DNA from: UBA1737 sp964541525
GTDB lineage: Bacteria; Bacillota_I; Bacilli_A; ML615J-28; CAG-313
Direction: 5' to 3'
Length of the DNA: 39,756 nt
Assembly: GCA_964541525.1 (NCBI GenBank)
Contig: CAZIQF010000014.1
Coordinates: 1 to 39,756 of the forward strand
The notes below the pieces were generated by a model that searched no databases, was not told where the DNA came from, and saw only the letters and a program-made list of their open reading frames with translations. The stretch's first letter is position 1. Every line of letters starts with the position of its first letter. Below are positions 1 to 6,933 of this stretch, one piece after another. The position numbers and the translations under genes were made by a program.

Positions 1-11
1 AGAAAGGATTT

Positions 12-47
12 AATATAAACTTATAAACTAAATTATACGTTTATATT
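12..47. promoter_or_regulatory. Inverted repeat in the leader of the first gene
   Basis: AATATAAAC at 12-20 is matched by its exact reverse complement GTTTATATT at 39-47. The second arm overlaps the only -10-like sequence (TATATT, about 42-47) ahead of the gene at 63, so this could be an operator. AT-rich DNA makes such repeats common; no protein binding is shown. Confidence 0.25.
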
Positions 48-62
48 ATACAAGGAATTAAT

Positions 63-419
63 ATGAATAATGAACAATATAAAAAAATTATGGAAAGACT
101 AGATTTTATTGAATTTAGACAGGAACTTATTTTTAATAATACTGATATTGATAGAACTATTTTTGAATATAAAATTAGTCGTAAGCAATATAATGAAATT
201 ATGAATTTAATGGTAAAATTACAAGATTCTATTGAAAATGGTGAGAAATATTCACATTATGATTTTGAACAAAAGATGTATAAAATTGTACCTGAACATG
301 ATGGTGATTATCATATGTGTGAATTAATAGCTAAAGAATTTATGAATGATGGTAGATGGGAAGATGTATTTAAGACATTATATGGAGATATGACAAAATA
401 TTCGAACTTAAAGAAATAA
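63..419 (+). CDS. Small DUF1878-like (YhaI-type) hypothetical protein
   Basis: This 118-residue, mostly helical, soluble protein has no signal peptide or membrane segment. Its layout (a short N-terminal helix with LDFIEFRQELI, a middle helix pair, and a C-terminal part ending WEDVFKTLYGDM) resembles the DUF1878/YhaI family of Bacilli, whose function is unknown; that match is from memory of the family pattern and is not strong. The ATG at 63 has AAGGAA seven bases upstream. The gene stands alone: a hairpin terminator follows at 472-504 and the next gene has its own promoter. It lies at the left edge of the defence-type region, but nothing in the sequence ties it to defence. Confidence 0.6.
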   Translation: MNNEQYKKIMERLDFIEFRQELIFNNTDIDRTIFEYKISRKQYNEIMNLMVKLQDSIENGEKYSHYDFEQKMYKIVPEHDGDYHMCELIAKEFMNDGRWEDVFKTLYGDMTKYSNLKK

Positions 420-471
420 AAAAGTACAGAAAATTATATAACTGATATTATAAAAATAGAGAAAATATAAG

Positions 472-504
472 GCTATAGTATTATTGAAATGCTGTAGCTT
501 TTTT
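472..504 (+). terminator. Rho-independent terminator
   Basis: GCTATAG (472-478) pairs with CTGTAGC (492-498) with one G-U pair, followed directly by a run of T. It closes the 63-419 transcript. It is 26/31 identical to the terminator at 1870-1900 behind an unrelated gene. Confidence 0.75.
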
Positions 505-545
505 AAATAATTGCATTATATTGATACGGATCTTATTTATATTTC

Positions 546-574
546 TAGGCATTTTAACGAAAATATGCTATAAT
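546..574 (+). promoter_or_regulatory. Extended -10 promoter for the 612 gene
   Basis: TATAAT at 569-574 is preceded by TG one base upstream (extended -10). TAGGCA at 546-551 with a 17-base spacer is a weak -35. The start codon lies about 38 bases downstream. Confidence 0.6.
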
Positions 575-611
575 ATTCTTGTAAATAAGCTTATAATTAT
601 CGGAGTAACAT

Positions 612-1862
612 ATGAATAATATATTTGGCAATAATAATCCATTTAAAGATTATCTAGAAAAAGAACAAGAAAAAATGATGCAACAACAGGAAAAAGCAGA
701 TAGGGAAGCTTTAAAAGCAGTGTTTAAAGATAAAATTAAAGTATCATTTATGTTTAAAGTATTGAAACAAGTACAAAAAATAACAAATTACTATAATGAT
801 ATTTTAAAGTATTATCCTGGATTTTTTAGAATAGATCCTATAGCTACACTTATGAGTAATGAAAATGTTGAACTGGACTTATGCTGTCACATTGTTGGAA
901 TACACACTTTTAATATGTTATTAACTGAAGAACATGAAAGAGGAGCTAAACAACAAAGCCAAAAATATATTGAAGAAGTAGCTAGTACTGTATTAGAACA
1001 AGTTAAAGTTCGACAATATGGAAGTATGTTATTTAGAAAGAGAAAAATATTTGGTAACGAGGATTTCTTATATTACCCTCCAGTATATAATTTACATGTT
1101 TTATTAATATATTTAATAACAATATCAAATAAAATACATAATACAGATAAAACAATTGTTGATGGAGATGTTAAACGTAATACATTAAATTATTATTTAG
1201 CTAATATTTTAGGTAAAGCAAGAGCAATCTTATCAGTTATAGATTATGATGCATTAGACAGTGGATACCCAATATTAAGAAATATTATAGAAATGTATTT
1301 GACCTATTTAGCATTTAATTATTCAAATGCTGATATAGTAGAATATATGAAATTTAATAATTATAAAATACATTTTGATGCTGAATTTAAATTGCCAGAA
1401 GAGTTTGAAAAAGAATACTTAAAGAACGGTAAAGATGTAAATAAAATTGCATATTTAAACTATGGATGGTTAGATAGTATATTTGAATTTGAATATCTAG
1501 GTATTAAAAAGTCATATAATTTTTCAGATGTTGTAAAACTTGTTAACCAATTAATTTATAAAGATAGAAAAATTAAAAACTATGCTTCAAATTTAGAAGT
1601 GTATTATAAAAAATGTCATTACCATTCACATGCTAATTTATATGGATTTAGATTCCCGATTATTTACATAATGGATTTATGTAAAGGATTAGGAGAAGTA
1701 CTATTAGGAATAGCATATGAAATAAATAAGATTGAAAAAGTAGATTTATTTAATGGTGTTGATCTAGTAAAAGCAGCAAGATTATCAGTAGATAGATTAC
1801 ATAAAATAAGAGAAGAGTTAACTACTGAAAAGTTAGAAAAGTATTACAAGAATAGAAATTAA
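612..1862 (+). CDS. DUF5677-like helical protein, function unknown
   Basis: This 416-residue protein has a charged N-terminus (KEQEKMMQQQEKADREA) that may form a short coiled coil, followed by a helical body. Around residues 215-235 the string YPILRNIIEMYLTYLAF matches the conserved helix of DUF5677-type proteins (R-x-x-x-E-x-x-x-x-L), and a downstream YHSHAN motif near residue 337 is also typical. The molecular role of that family is not established; members are often found in accessory and defence neighbourhoods. The ATG at 612 has CGGAG at 601-605. The gene is monocistronic, with its own promoter and terminator. There are no membrane segments. The family assignment is moderate, and no function is claimed. 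Confidence 0.65.
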   Translation: MNNIFGNNNPFKDYLEKEQEKMMQQQEKADREALKAVFKDKIKVSFMFKVLKQVQKITNYYNDILKYYPGFFRIDPIATLMSNENVELDLCCHIVGIHTFNMLLTEEHERGAKQQSQKYIEEVASTVLEQVKVRQYGSMLFRKRKIFGNEDFLYYPPVYNLHVLLIYLITISNKIHNTDKTIVDGDVKRNTLNYYLANILGKARAILSVIDYDALDSGYPILRNIIEMYLTYLAFNYSNADIVEYMKFNNYKIHFDAEFKLPEEFEKEYLKNGKDVNKIAYLNYGWLDSIFEFEYLGIKKSYNFSDVVKLVNQLIYKDRKIKNYASNLEVYYKKCHYHSHANLYGFRFPIIYIMDLCKGLGEVLLGIAYEINKIEKVDLFNGVDLVKAARLSVDRLHKIREELTTEKLEKYYKNRN

Positions 1863-1867
1863 TATAT

Positions 1868-1900
1868 AGCTAGAGCATTATTGTAGTGCTTTAGCTTTTT
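1868..1900 (+). terminator. Rho-independent terminator
   Basis: AGCTAGAGCA (1868-1877) pairs with TGCTTTAGCT (1887-1896) with one G-U pair and a nine-base loop. The T run ends the stem. It closes the 612-1862 transcript. Confidence 0.8.
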
Positions 1901-2016
1901 GTTATGAGTGATGGATAATGACTATTAAATATATAATTTTTTATAGAAAAGAAAAATATAAATATTTTATATATTAGGGGTATTTATTCACCACTACTTT
2001 AACTTAACATAATTAA

Positions 2017-2160
2017 TCTTGTGGCAAATAAAAACACACCTGTATTTAGAGGTCCATGCAGATTTCAGCACCCGTTTTAAGGGCCGTAGCAGACTATTAT
2101 TTCAAAAGAAGGTAAAGAGTAGGGGTGTATGCTTTATGACGATACAGACCAAATTTAAGA
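2017..2160. other. GC-richer noncoding block of unknown origin
   Basis: About 140 bp here are visibly richer in G+C than the flanks, which are near 20-25%. Short complementary pieces include ACACC (about 2036) with GGTGT (about 2124), and CCC-gttttaa-GGG near 2074-2087. No reading frame on either strand stays open across the block while looking like protein; the one long + frame runs on through the terminator at 2169. It sits 3' of a solo gene and ends at a bidirectional terminator. It could be a structured RNA or a relic of a mobile element. I recognise no Rfam-type family. Confidence 0.35.
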
Positions 2161-2168
2161 CAAATAAA

Positions 2169-2200
2169 AAAATTAGGACGTTAATCCTAATTTTCTTTTT
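2169..2200. terminator. Bidirectional terminator at the end of the methyltransferase gene
   Basis: AAAATTAGGA (2169-2178) and TCCTAATTTT (2185-2194) form a perfect 10-bp stem with a six-base loop. T-rich tails on both strands let it stop the - strand methyltransferase, whose TAG lies inside the stem, and any + transcript from the 2017-2160 block. Confidence 0.8.
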
Positions 2201-3434
2201 CTATTATTTCTTTAATTTTGTAACCTAATTCTTTAATAATGCCACATACTAATGCATTTCCCATCATGAAATATCTTTTCTTTGATGTCATGCTTGTGTT
2301 AGTCCAATTATCAGGAAATTGGTTTAGTCTTTCAGCTTCAACTGGTGTAAGTATTCTCAGCTTTTTAGTTTTAATATCTTCAACAACATGCGTACTGCGA
2401 TTAATAGTCCCTTCACTTGTTAACATTGTTCTTCCAGGTATATCTAAATTATCAGGGAAGCACATTGCACCTTCAGAATAATTATATTTAATACCTAGTT
2501 TACTTACTCTAGGTATTTTTTTACTGCCTTTTAAATATCTGAATTTTGCTTCTTGAGTTTGATTAATAAAGCATTCATTTGGAATATTTTCAGTTTGCAG
2601 TATTTCACCTAAAGTGATTGGTTTTTTAATTGCTGGCAAGACTTTTGTAGTATGTACTTTATTTTTAAACATAATACCAGAATTTTCAAAACTAAATTTG
2701 TATTCATTTGTCACCTCAATTAATGAAGAATACGTTTCTTTAGAAATATCAGATGTTTTGATTTTTTCAAATGATTCGATTGGGAATACTTTTGCAAAAA
2801 TCCCTGAATCATTAATAATATTTTCTATGCTATTTTTTACAATCTTTTTATAATAATTAGTTGATTTATGGAAACCAAATATATAAATTCTACGTCTTTT
2901 TTGTGGGAAGCCATATTCGGCTGCATTAATAACACGCCATTCTACTCCATATCCTAAATCATTCAAGCAACGTAGCATAATTCCAAAATCACGTCCACGT
3001 TGAGTAGAAGGAGATTTAAGTAATCTATCTACATTTTCAAGTAAAATGAATGGAGGCTTTTTAGTTTTTAATATTTCATTAATTTGCCACCAAAGAACAC
3101 CTTTTTTACCTTCAATACCTTTTTCTTGTGAAAGGCTTCTTGCTACTGAATAATCTTGGCAAGGAAATCCCCCAACAAGTAGTGTATGATTGGGGATTGA
3201 TTTCTTGTCTACTAAACTAATGTCCATATTTGAATGATTTGGATTATCACCAAAATGTTTAATATAACAATTAAAAGCATCTTGAGTAGTAGTAGATGGT
3301 TCCCATTGGTTTGCCCATACAAATTTAAAGTTGTCTTTTTCAACGGTGTTACCAGATTTGTCAAGAGTTATTTCATTTAGACCAACTCTGAATCCGCCAA
3401 CACCAGCAAAAAGTTCAATTACAGTTTTGTCCAT
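2187..3434 (-). CDS. C5-cytosine DNA methyltransferase, Sau3AI-type (likely GATC)
   Basis: This 415-residue enzyme transfers a methyl group from S-adenosylmethionine to cytosine C5. Motif I (VIELFAGVGGFRVGL) opens the protein. Motif IV with the catalytic Cys is GGFPCQDYSVA, motif VI is ENVDRLL, motif VIII is QKRRRIYIFG, and motif X (MMGNALVCGIIKELG) is at the C-terminus; the variable target-recognition region lies between VIII and IX. The length is close to M.Sau3AI (about 412). The frame stays open upstream to 3512, but those 26 residues are hydrophobic and lie over the promoter, so I start at the ATG at 3434 (MDKTVIEL), with GGTGAT just upstream. It is divergent from the Sau3AI-like nuclease gene, whose specificity suggests GATC. 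The methyltransferase call is sure; the GATC target is inferred from the partner. Confidence 0.95.
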   Translation of the reverse strand: MDKTVIELFAGVGGFRVGLNEITLDKSGNTVEKDNFKFVWANQWEPSTTTQDAFNCYIKHFGDNPNHSNMDISLVDKKSIPNHTLLVGGFPCQDYSVARSLSQEKGIEGKKGVLWWQINEILKTKKPPFILLENVDRLLKSPSTQRGRDFGIMLRCLNDLGYGVEWRVINAAEYGFPQKRRRIYIFGFHKSTNYYKKIVKNSIENIINDSGIFAKVFPIESFEKIKTSDISKETYSSLIEVTNEYKFSFENSGIMFKNKVHTTKVLPAIKKPITLGEILQTENIPNECFINQTQEAKFRYLKGSKKIPRVSKLGIKYNYSEGAMCFPDNLDIPGRTMLTSEGTINRSTHVVEDIKTKKLRILTPVEAERLNQFPDNWTNTSMTSKKRYFMMGNALVCGIIKELGYKIKEIIEKEN

Positions 3435-3456
3435 ATTATCACCATTTTCTAAAAGA

Positions 3457-3485
3457 TTGTAATATATTATCAAATATGTTATAAT
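3457..3485 (+). promoter_or_regulatory. Promoter of the restriction operon
   Basis: TTGTAA (3457-3462), a 17-base spacer and TATAAT (3480-3485) read rightwards into the nuclease gene. The -10 overlaps the -10 of the leftward promoter. Confidence 0.7.
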
Positions 3486-3512
3486 TATAGCATAAATTGA
3501 TGAAAAGATCAA
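3484..3512 (-). promoter_or_regulatory. Methyltransferase promoter with a GATC inside its -35
   Basis: On the - strand, TTGATC (3512-3507), a 17-base spacer and TATAAT (3489-3484) read towards the methyltransferase. The -35 hexamer contains the palindrome GATC (3507-3510), the expected methylation target, so methylation could damp this promoter. The two divergent -10 boxes overlap by two bases (3484-3485), which would make the promoters compete. Confidence 0.65.
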
Positions 3513-3547
3513 GTAAAAAGTTTATAAAGTTTCAAAAGGAGTACTAT

Positions 3548-4933
3548 ATGTCGAAATATAATAGGGGCTTAACAAAAGAAGAAATCGAAAAAATTGGTGA
3601 AGAGGTAGTAGGTAAAACTTTTGGTGAATTAGGTGACTTTAAATACGACCTTGAAGATTTTAATTATAAAGGTGGTATGGGCGTATTAATGGAAGAAAAT
3701 GTTTTTCAGTATGATGCGAATAATGATGCTAATCCAGACTTTTATAATGCAGGAATCGAATTAAAAGTTACACCTATTAAGAAAAATAAAAATGGTACAT
3801 ATTCAGCAAAAGAACGATTGGTGTTAAATATTATTAATTACATGGAAGAATACAAAAATACTTTTGAAACTAGTAGCTTTTGGCATAAGAATGAAACTTT
3901 ATATTTGATGTTTTATTTATGGGAAGAAGGAATTCCTAGAAGTGATTATAAAATAGTAAAGCAGATGTTATATAATTATCCTGAAGAGGATATATTAATA
4001 ATTAAGCAGGATTGGGAATTTATTATTGATAAAATAAAATCAGGCAAAGCGCATGAACTATCTGAAGCAGATACACTATATCTAGGTGCATGCACAAAAG
4101 GGTCGAGTTCTGAAAAATCATTAAGAAAACAACCATTTTCTGATATATTAGCTAAACAAAGAGCTTATTGTTTAAAAAATTCTTATATGACAAACATAGT
4201 GAGAACAACTGTAATGAATGAAGAAACTGAAAAATTAGTTACTGCAACTGAATTGCAAAATAATTCTTTCGAACAAATTATAAAGAATAGAGTTTCTAAA
4301 TACATTGGTAAAACGCAAGATGAGTTAAAAGTATTATTTGGAATAGAATCAAATGCCAAAAATATTAATGAATTATTAATATGTAGGATGTTTGGTATTA
4401 AGAGTGATTTAAGTAAAACAGATGAGTTTAAAAAGGCCAACATTGTTGCAAAAACGGTGAGAATTCAATATAATGGCACGATAAAAGAATCATTACCTTT
4501 TCCAGCTTTTAAATTTAATGAAATAATAAATGAAGAATGGGCAACTTCAACTTTAAGAAATATGTTTGAGAATACTAAGCTTTTATTTTTTGTATTTAAA
4601 GAAGAAAAAGGTAAATATAAATTTTTAGGAATTAAATTATGGAATATATCAATTAAAGATTTGGATAATTATGTGGCAAAAGTTTGGCATCATACAAAAC
4701 ACATTATACAAGAGGGGAATATTGTATGTTACGTAAATGATTCTGGAATAAGAAAAACTAACTTCTCTGGAATGAGGGATAACCCAATATGTCATGTAAG
4801 ACCACATGCTAGAGATTCTAGAGATGTTTATGAGTTGCCTGTTATTGACAAAGTTACAGGACTTAATAAGTACACTAAACATTGTTTTTGGTTGAATGCA
4901 ACATATTTAAGTAAAATACTTAAAGAATTTTAA
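3548..4933 (+). CDS. Sau3AI-like type II restriction endonuclease
   Basis: This 461-residue protein is of the Sau3AI/MutH type (Sau3AI about 489), which cuts DNA at GATC. The N-terminal half carries the MutH-like catalytic signature NPDFYNAGIELKVTP, with Asp64, Glu71 and Lys73 as the probable metal and catalytic residues. KERLVLNIINYMEE and SSFWHKNETLYLMFY, typical of the family, follow. The C-terminal half (from about residue 235) corresponds to the second, non-catalytic MutH-like DNA-binding domain of Sau3AI. The frame is open from 3497, but AAGGAG at 3536-3541 with a six-base spacer selects the ATG at 3548. It is divergent from the cognate methyltransferase and heads an operon with the HNH gene 10 bases downstream. 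Confidence 0.93.
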   Translation: MSKYNRGLTKEEIEKIGEEVVGKTFGELGDFKYDLEDFNYKGGMGVLMEENVFQYDANNDANPDFYNAGIELKVTPIKKNKNGTYSAKERLVLNIINYMEEYKNTFETSSFWHKNETLYLMFYLWEEGIPRSDYKIVKQMLYNYPEEDILIIKQDWEFIIDKIKSGKAHELSEADTLYLGACTKGSSSEKSLRKQPFSDILAKQRAYCLKNSYMTNIVRTTVMNEETEKLVTATELQNNSFEQIIKNRVSKYIGKTQDELKVLFGIESNAKNINELLICRMFGIKSDLSKTDEFKKANIVAKTVRIQYNGTIKESLPFPAFKFNEIINEEWATSTLRNMFENTKLLFFVFKEEKGKYKFLGIKLWNISIKDLDNYVAKVWHHTKHIIQEGNIVCYVNDSGIRKTNFSGMRDNPICHVRPHARDSRDVYELPVIDKVTGLNKYTKHCFWLNATYLSKILKEF

Positions 4934-4943
4934 GGAGTAGCTT

Positions 4944-5696
4944 ATGCATCTATTTGATGAAGAATATAAACTAATATTAGCATTTTATTTATTTGATAAA
5001 GGAAGTAACAATGATACATTTAAAATAAATGCATTTGCAAGTGAATTGTATAAGATAACTAAAATTTTACGCTCAACTGAACAAATTAGGTATTATTTAT
5101 CTTGCTATAAAAATGTAGATACAAATTATAATTTTAATTATGATATCAATAATGAGAAATTTAGAGAATATTTTATAAAATTTGATTCAGAGGTTGGAAA
5201 GCAAGATTTAAAGATATATTATAAAAAATTTAAATCAGGATTATTATTTGGGATGAATAACGATAATAAAAACATTATAAATAATTATGTTTCTGACTCT
5301 CCAGAACTTAAGAAAAAATTAATAATAAATACCGTTAGTGAATATCCAAGAGATGAACAAAAAAAATTTAATTCATTTTATTTAGCTAATTTTAAGTGTG
5401 AATTGGACGAAAATCATGAATTATTTATTTCGAAAAATGATTTACCTTATTTAGAAGGTCACCATTTAATTCCTTTAATGTTTCATACTTTATTTGATAA
5501 TTCATTGGATGTTGAATCAAATATAGTATGTCTATGTCCAAGTTGTCATAAAAAACTTCATTATGGGAAAAACATAGAATTAGAATTAAAAAAACTATAT
5601 AACATGAGAAAAAATAGATTAAATTCAAGCGGATTAAATATATCGTTTGATGAATTAAAAGCTTTATATGAAAGAAGGATGAAATATGATAACTAG
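4944..5696 (+). CDS. HNH endonuclease-domain protein
   Basis: This 250-residue protein has a C-terminal HNH (beta-beta-alpha metal) nuclease domain: EGHHLIPL at 171-178 supplies the paired His, NIVCLCPSCHKKLH at 193-206 supplies the Asn, CxxC and His. The usual first CxxC pair is reduced to one Cys (Cys152). Residues 1-150 are an unrecognised, mostly helical region rich in Asn and Lys that may recognise the target or a partner. The ATG at 4944 has AAGGAG at 4932-4937, overlapping the end of the previous gene. The last 11 bases overlap the ParB-like gene, so the two are very likely translationally coupled. A nuclease role is well supported; target and specificity are unknown. Confidence 0.88.
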   Translation: MHLFDEEYKLILAFYLFDKGSNNDTFKINAFASELYKITKILRSTEQIRYYLSCYKNVDTNYNFNYDINNEKFREYFIKFDSEVGKQDLKIYYKKFKSGLLFGMNNDNKNIINNYVSDSPELKKKLIINTVSEYPRDEQKKFNSFYLANFKCELDENHELFISKNDLPYLEGHHLIPLMFHTLFDNSLDVESNIVCLCPSCHKKLHYGKNIELELKKLYNMRKNRLNSSGLNISFDELKALYERRMKYDN

Positions 5697-6933
5697 AATA
5701 GAAGCAAAAGAGTTAATAAAAAAATATATGGCTGCAAACAATCCTATACAAACAGGGGCTACTTTAGGGACTATTAGACCTAATACAACTTTCGATGTAT
5801 ATAATATTCCTATTGAATATCTTGTGCCTAATGTAATGAACGATAGAATTGCTATGCGTATTAGAGAATACGAAGAAGATAATAATAGAAAATTGAGCTT
5901 TGAAAACGAAACTGATATTGAGTATATTTATAAAACTATCGAGGACGAAAATAAGAGTGATAATCAACACACATTAGAAGATTTAGCTAAAAAAGGGCAA
6001 GAAGAATTTGGTGTAATTACATGTGATGGTATTGTTGTTAGTGGTAATAGAAGAGCTACATTATTAAGAAAACTATGGCAGGGAGAAGCGACAAAGTATA
6101 ATCAGCCATGTGACAAATTTAAATGCTTAAAATGTATAGTATTAGATGAAACATATACTGAAAAAGAGATTCTGGCATTAGAAACCATTACACAAATGGG
6201 TAAAGATAAGCAAGTTGATTATAATCGAATTAACCTTTATATTAAGGTTGATAATCTTTTTAGAGCAGGATATGGATATAAACAAATTAAAGATTATATG
6301 GGAATGAAAAAAGAAAGCGATGTTAAAGATATGCACGATTTATACAAATTTATGTGTGAATATCTTGAGAACATTGGAAAAGCAAACCATTTTTCTTTAT
6401 TAGATGGGTTGGAGGATCAAATGATTAAAACATCAACATTCTTCAAGAAACTTGATAATAAGACATATGATGCTGACTGGGAGTATGATGATAATGATGT
6501 TAATGATTTCAAATTAGTATGTTATGATTATTTGAGAGCGCACTATGAAGGTAAAGAATATAGAGATGTCTTATTAGGAAAAGTAAACAAAAATAAAGGC
6601 AATGGTGTATTTACTAATAAGAGAATATGGTATAAATTTTTAACAAGACATAATAGCATTATTGAAGCACATGAAGATAAATTGATAACAGAAAATGATT
6701 GGAAAATGTTAGGTAAAACTCAATTTAAATCAATATTGAGTGCTGCTGAACATGACTTAAAAGATATTCTTCAAAATAAAAATGCAAAAGATCTTATTTC
6801 TGCAATCGACCAAAAAGTAGATAGTCTAGAAACTTTAATTGATGCATGTAATGAACTAGATGAAGAAGACGTTGAGAAATTACAAAGTATCAATAAAAGA
6901 ATATATAACATATTTAGGGAATTTAAAGATTGA
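5686..6933 (+). CDS. ParB/sulfiredoxin-fold protein of a defence-type operon
   Basis: This 415-residue protein has a ParB-like N-terminal domain. The core motif is DGIVVSGNRRATLLRKL (114-130), the DG-x-x-x-x-G-x-R-R box that in ParB-fold proteins binds or hydrolyses nucleotide. An earlier IPIEYLVPN segment (41-49) is the usual first strand. Residues 180-215 (IKVDNLF to MKKESDVKDMHDLY) look like the helix-turn-helix that follows in ParB relatives. The C-terminus is helical. There is no parA partner, so a role in chromosome partition is unlikely. The start at 5686 lies within the HNH gene, with AAGGA about six bases before it. The stop overlaps the helicase start codon (TTGA). It probably works with the flanking HNH and SNF2 proteins; that is inference. 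Confidence 0.8.
   Translation: MITRIEAKELIKKYMAANNPIQTGATLGTIRPNTTFDVYNIPIEYLVPNVMNDRIAMRIREYEEDNNRKLSFENETDIEYIYKTIEDENKSDNQHTLEDLAKKGQEEFGVITCDGIVVSGNRRATLLRKLWQGEATKYNQPCDKFKCLKCIVLDETYTEKEILALETITQMGKDKQVDYNRINLYIKVDNLFRAGYGYKQIKDYMGMKKESDVKDMHDLYKFMCEYLENIGKANHFSLLDGLEDQMIKTSTFFKKLDNKTYDADWEYDDNDVNDFKLVCYDYLRAHYEGKEYRDVLLGKVNKNKGNGVFTNKRIWYKFLTRHNSIIEAHEDKLITENDWKMLGKTQFKSILSAAEHDLKDILQNKNAKDLISAIDQKVDSLETLIDACNELDEEDVEKLQSINKRIYNIFREFKD

Noticed and set aside
2019..2228. A 69-codon open frame across the GC-richer block
   Set aside because: It has no ATG start or ribosome site at its beginning, runs through the bidirectional terminator, overlaps the methyltransferase 3' end, and ends in a translated T-tract (poly-Phe/Tyr), so it is not a gene.
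3435..3512. Upstream extension of the methyltransferase (26 more residues)
   Set aside because: The residues are hydrophobic and lie over both promoter boxes; family members start at the motif I strand, as the ATG at 3434 does.
5686..6933. Chromosome- or plasmid-partition ParB
   Set aside because: No ParA and no parS-like sites are seen, and the gene is locked by overlaps between a nuclease and a helicase gene, so a defence-type role fits better.
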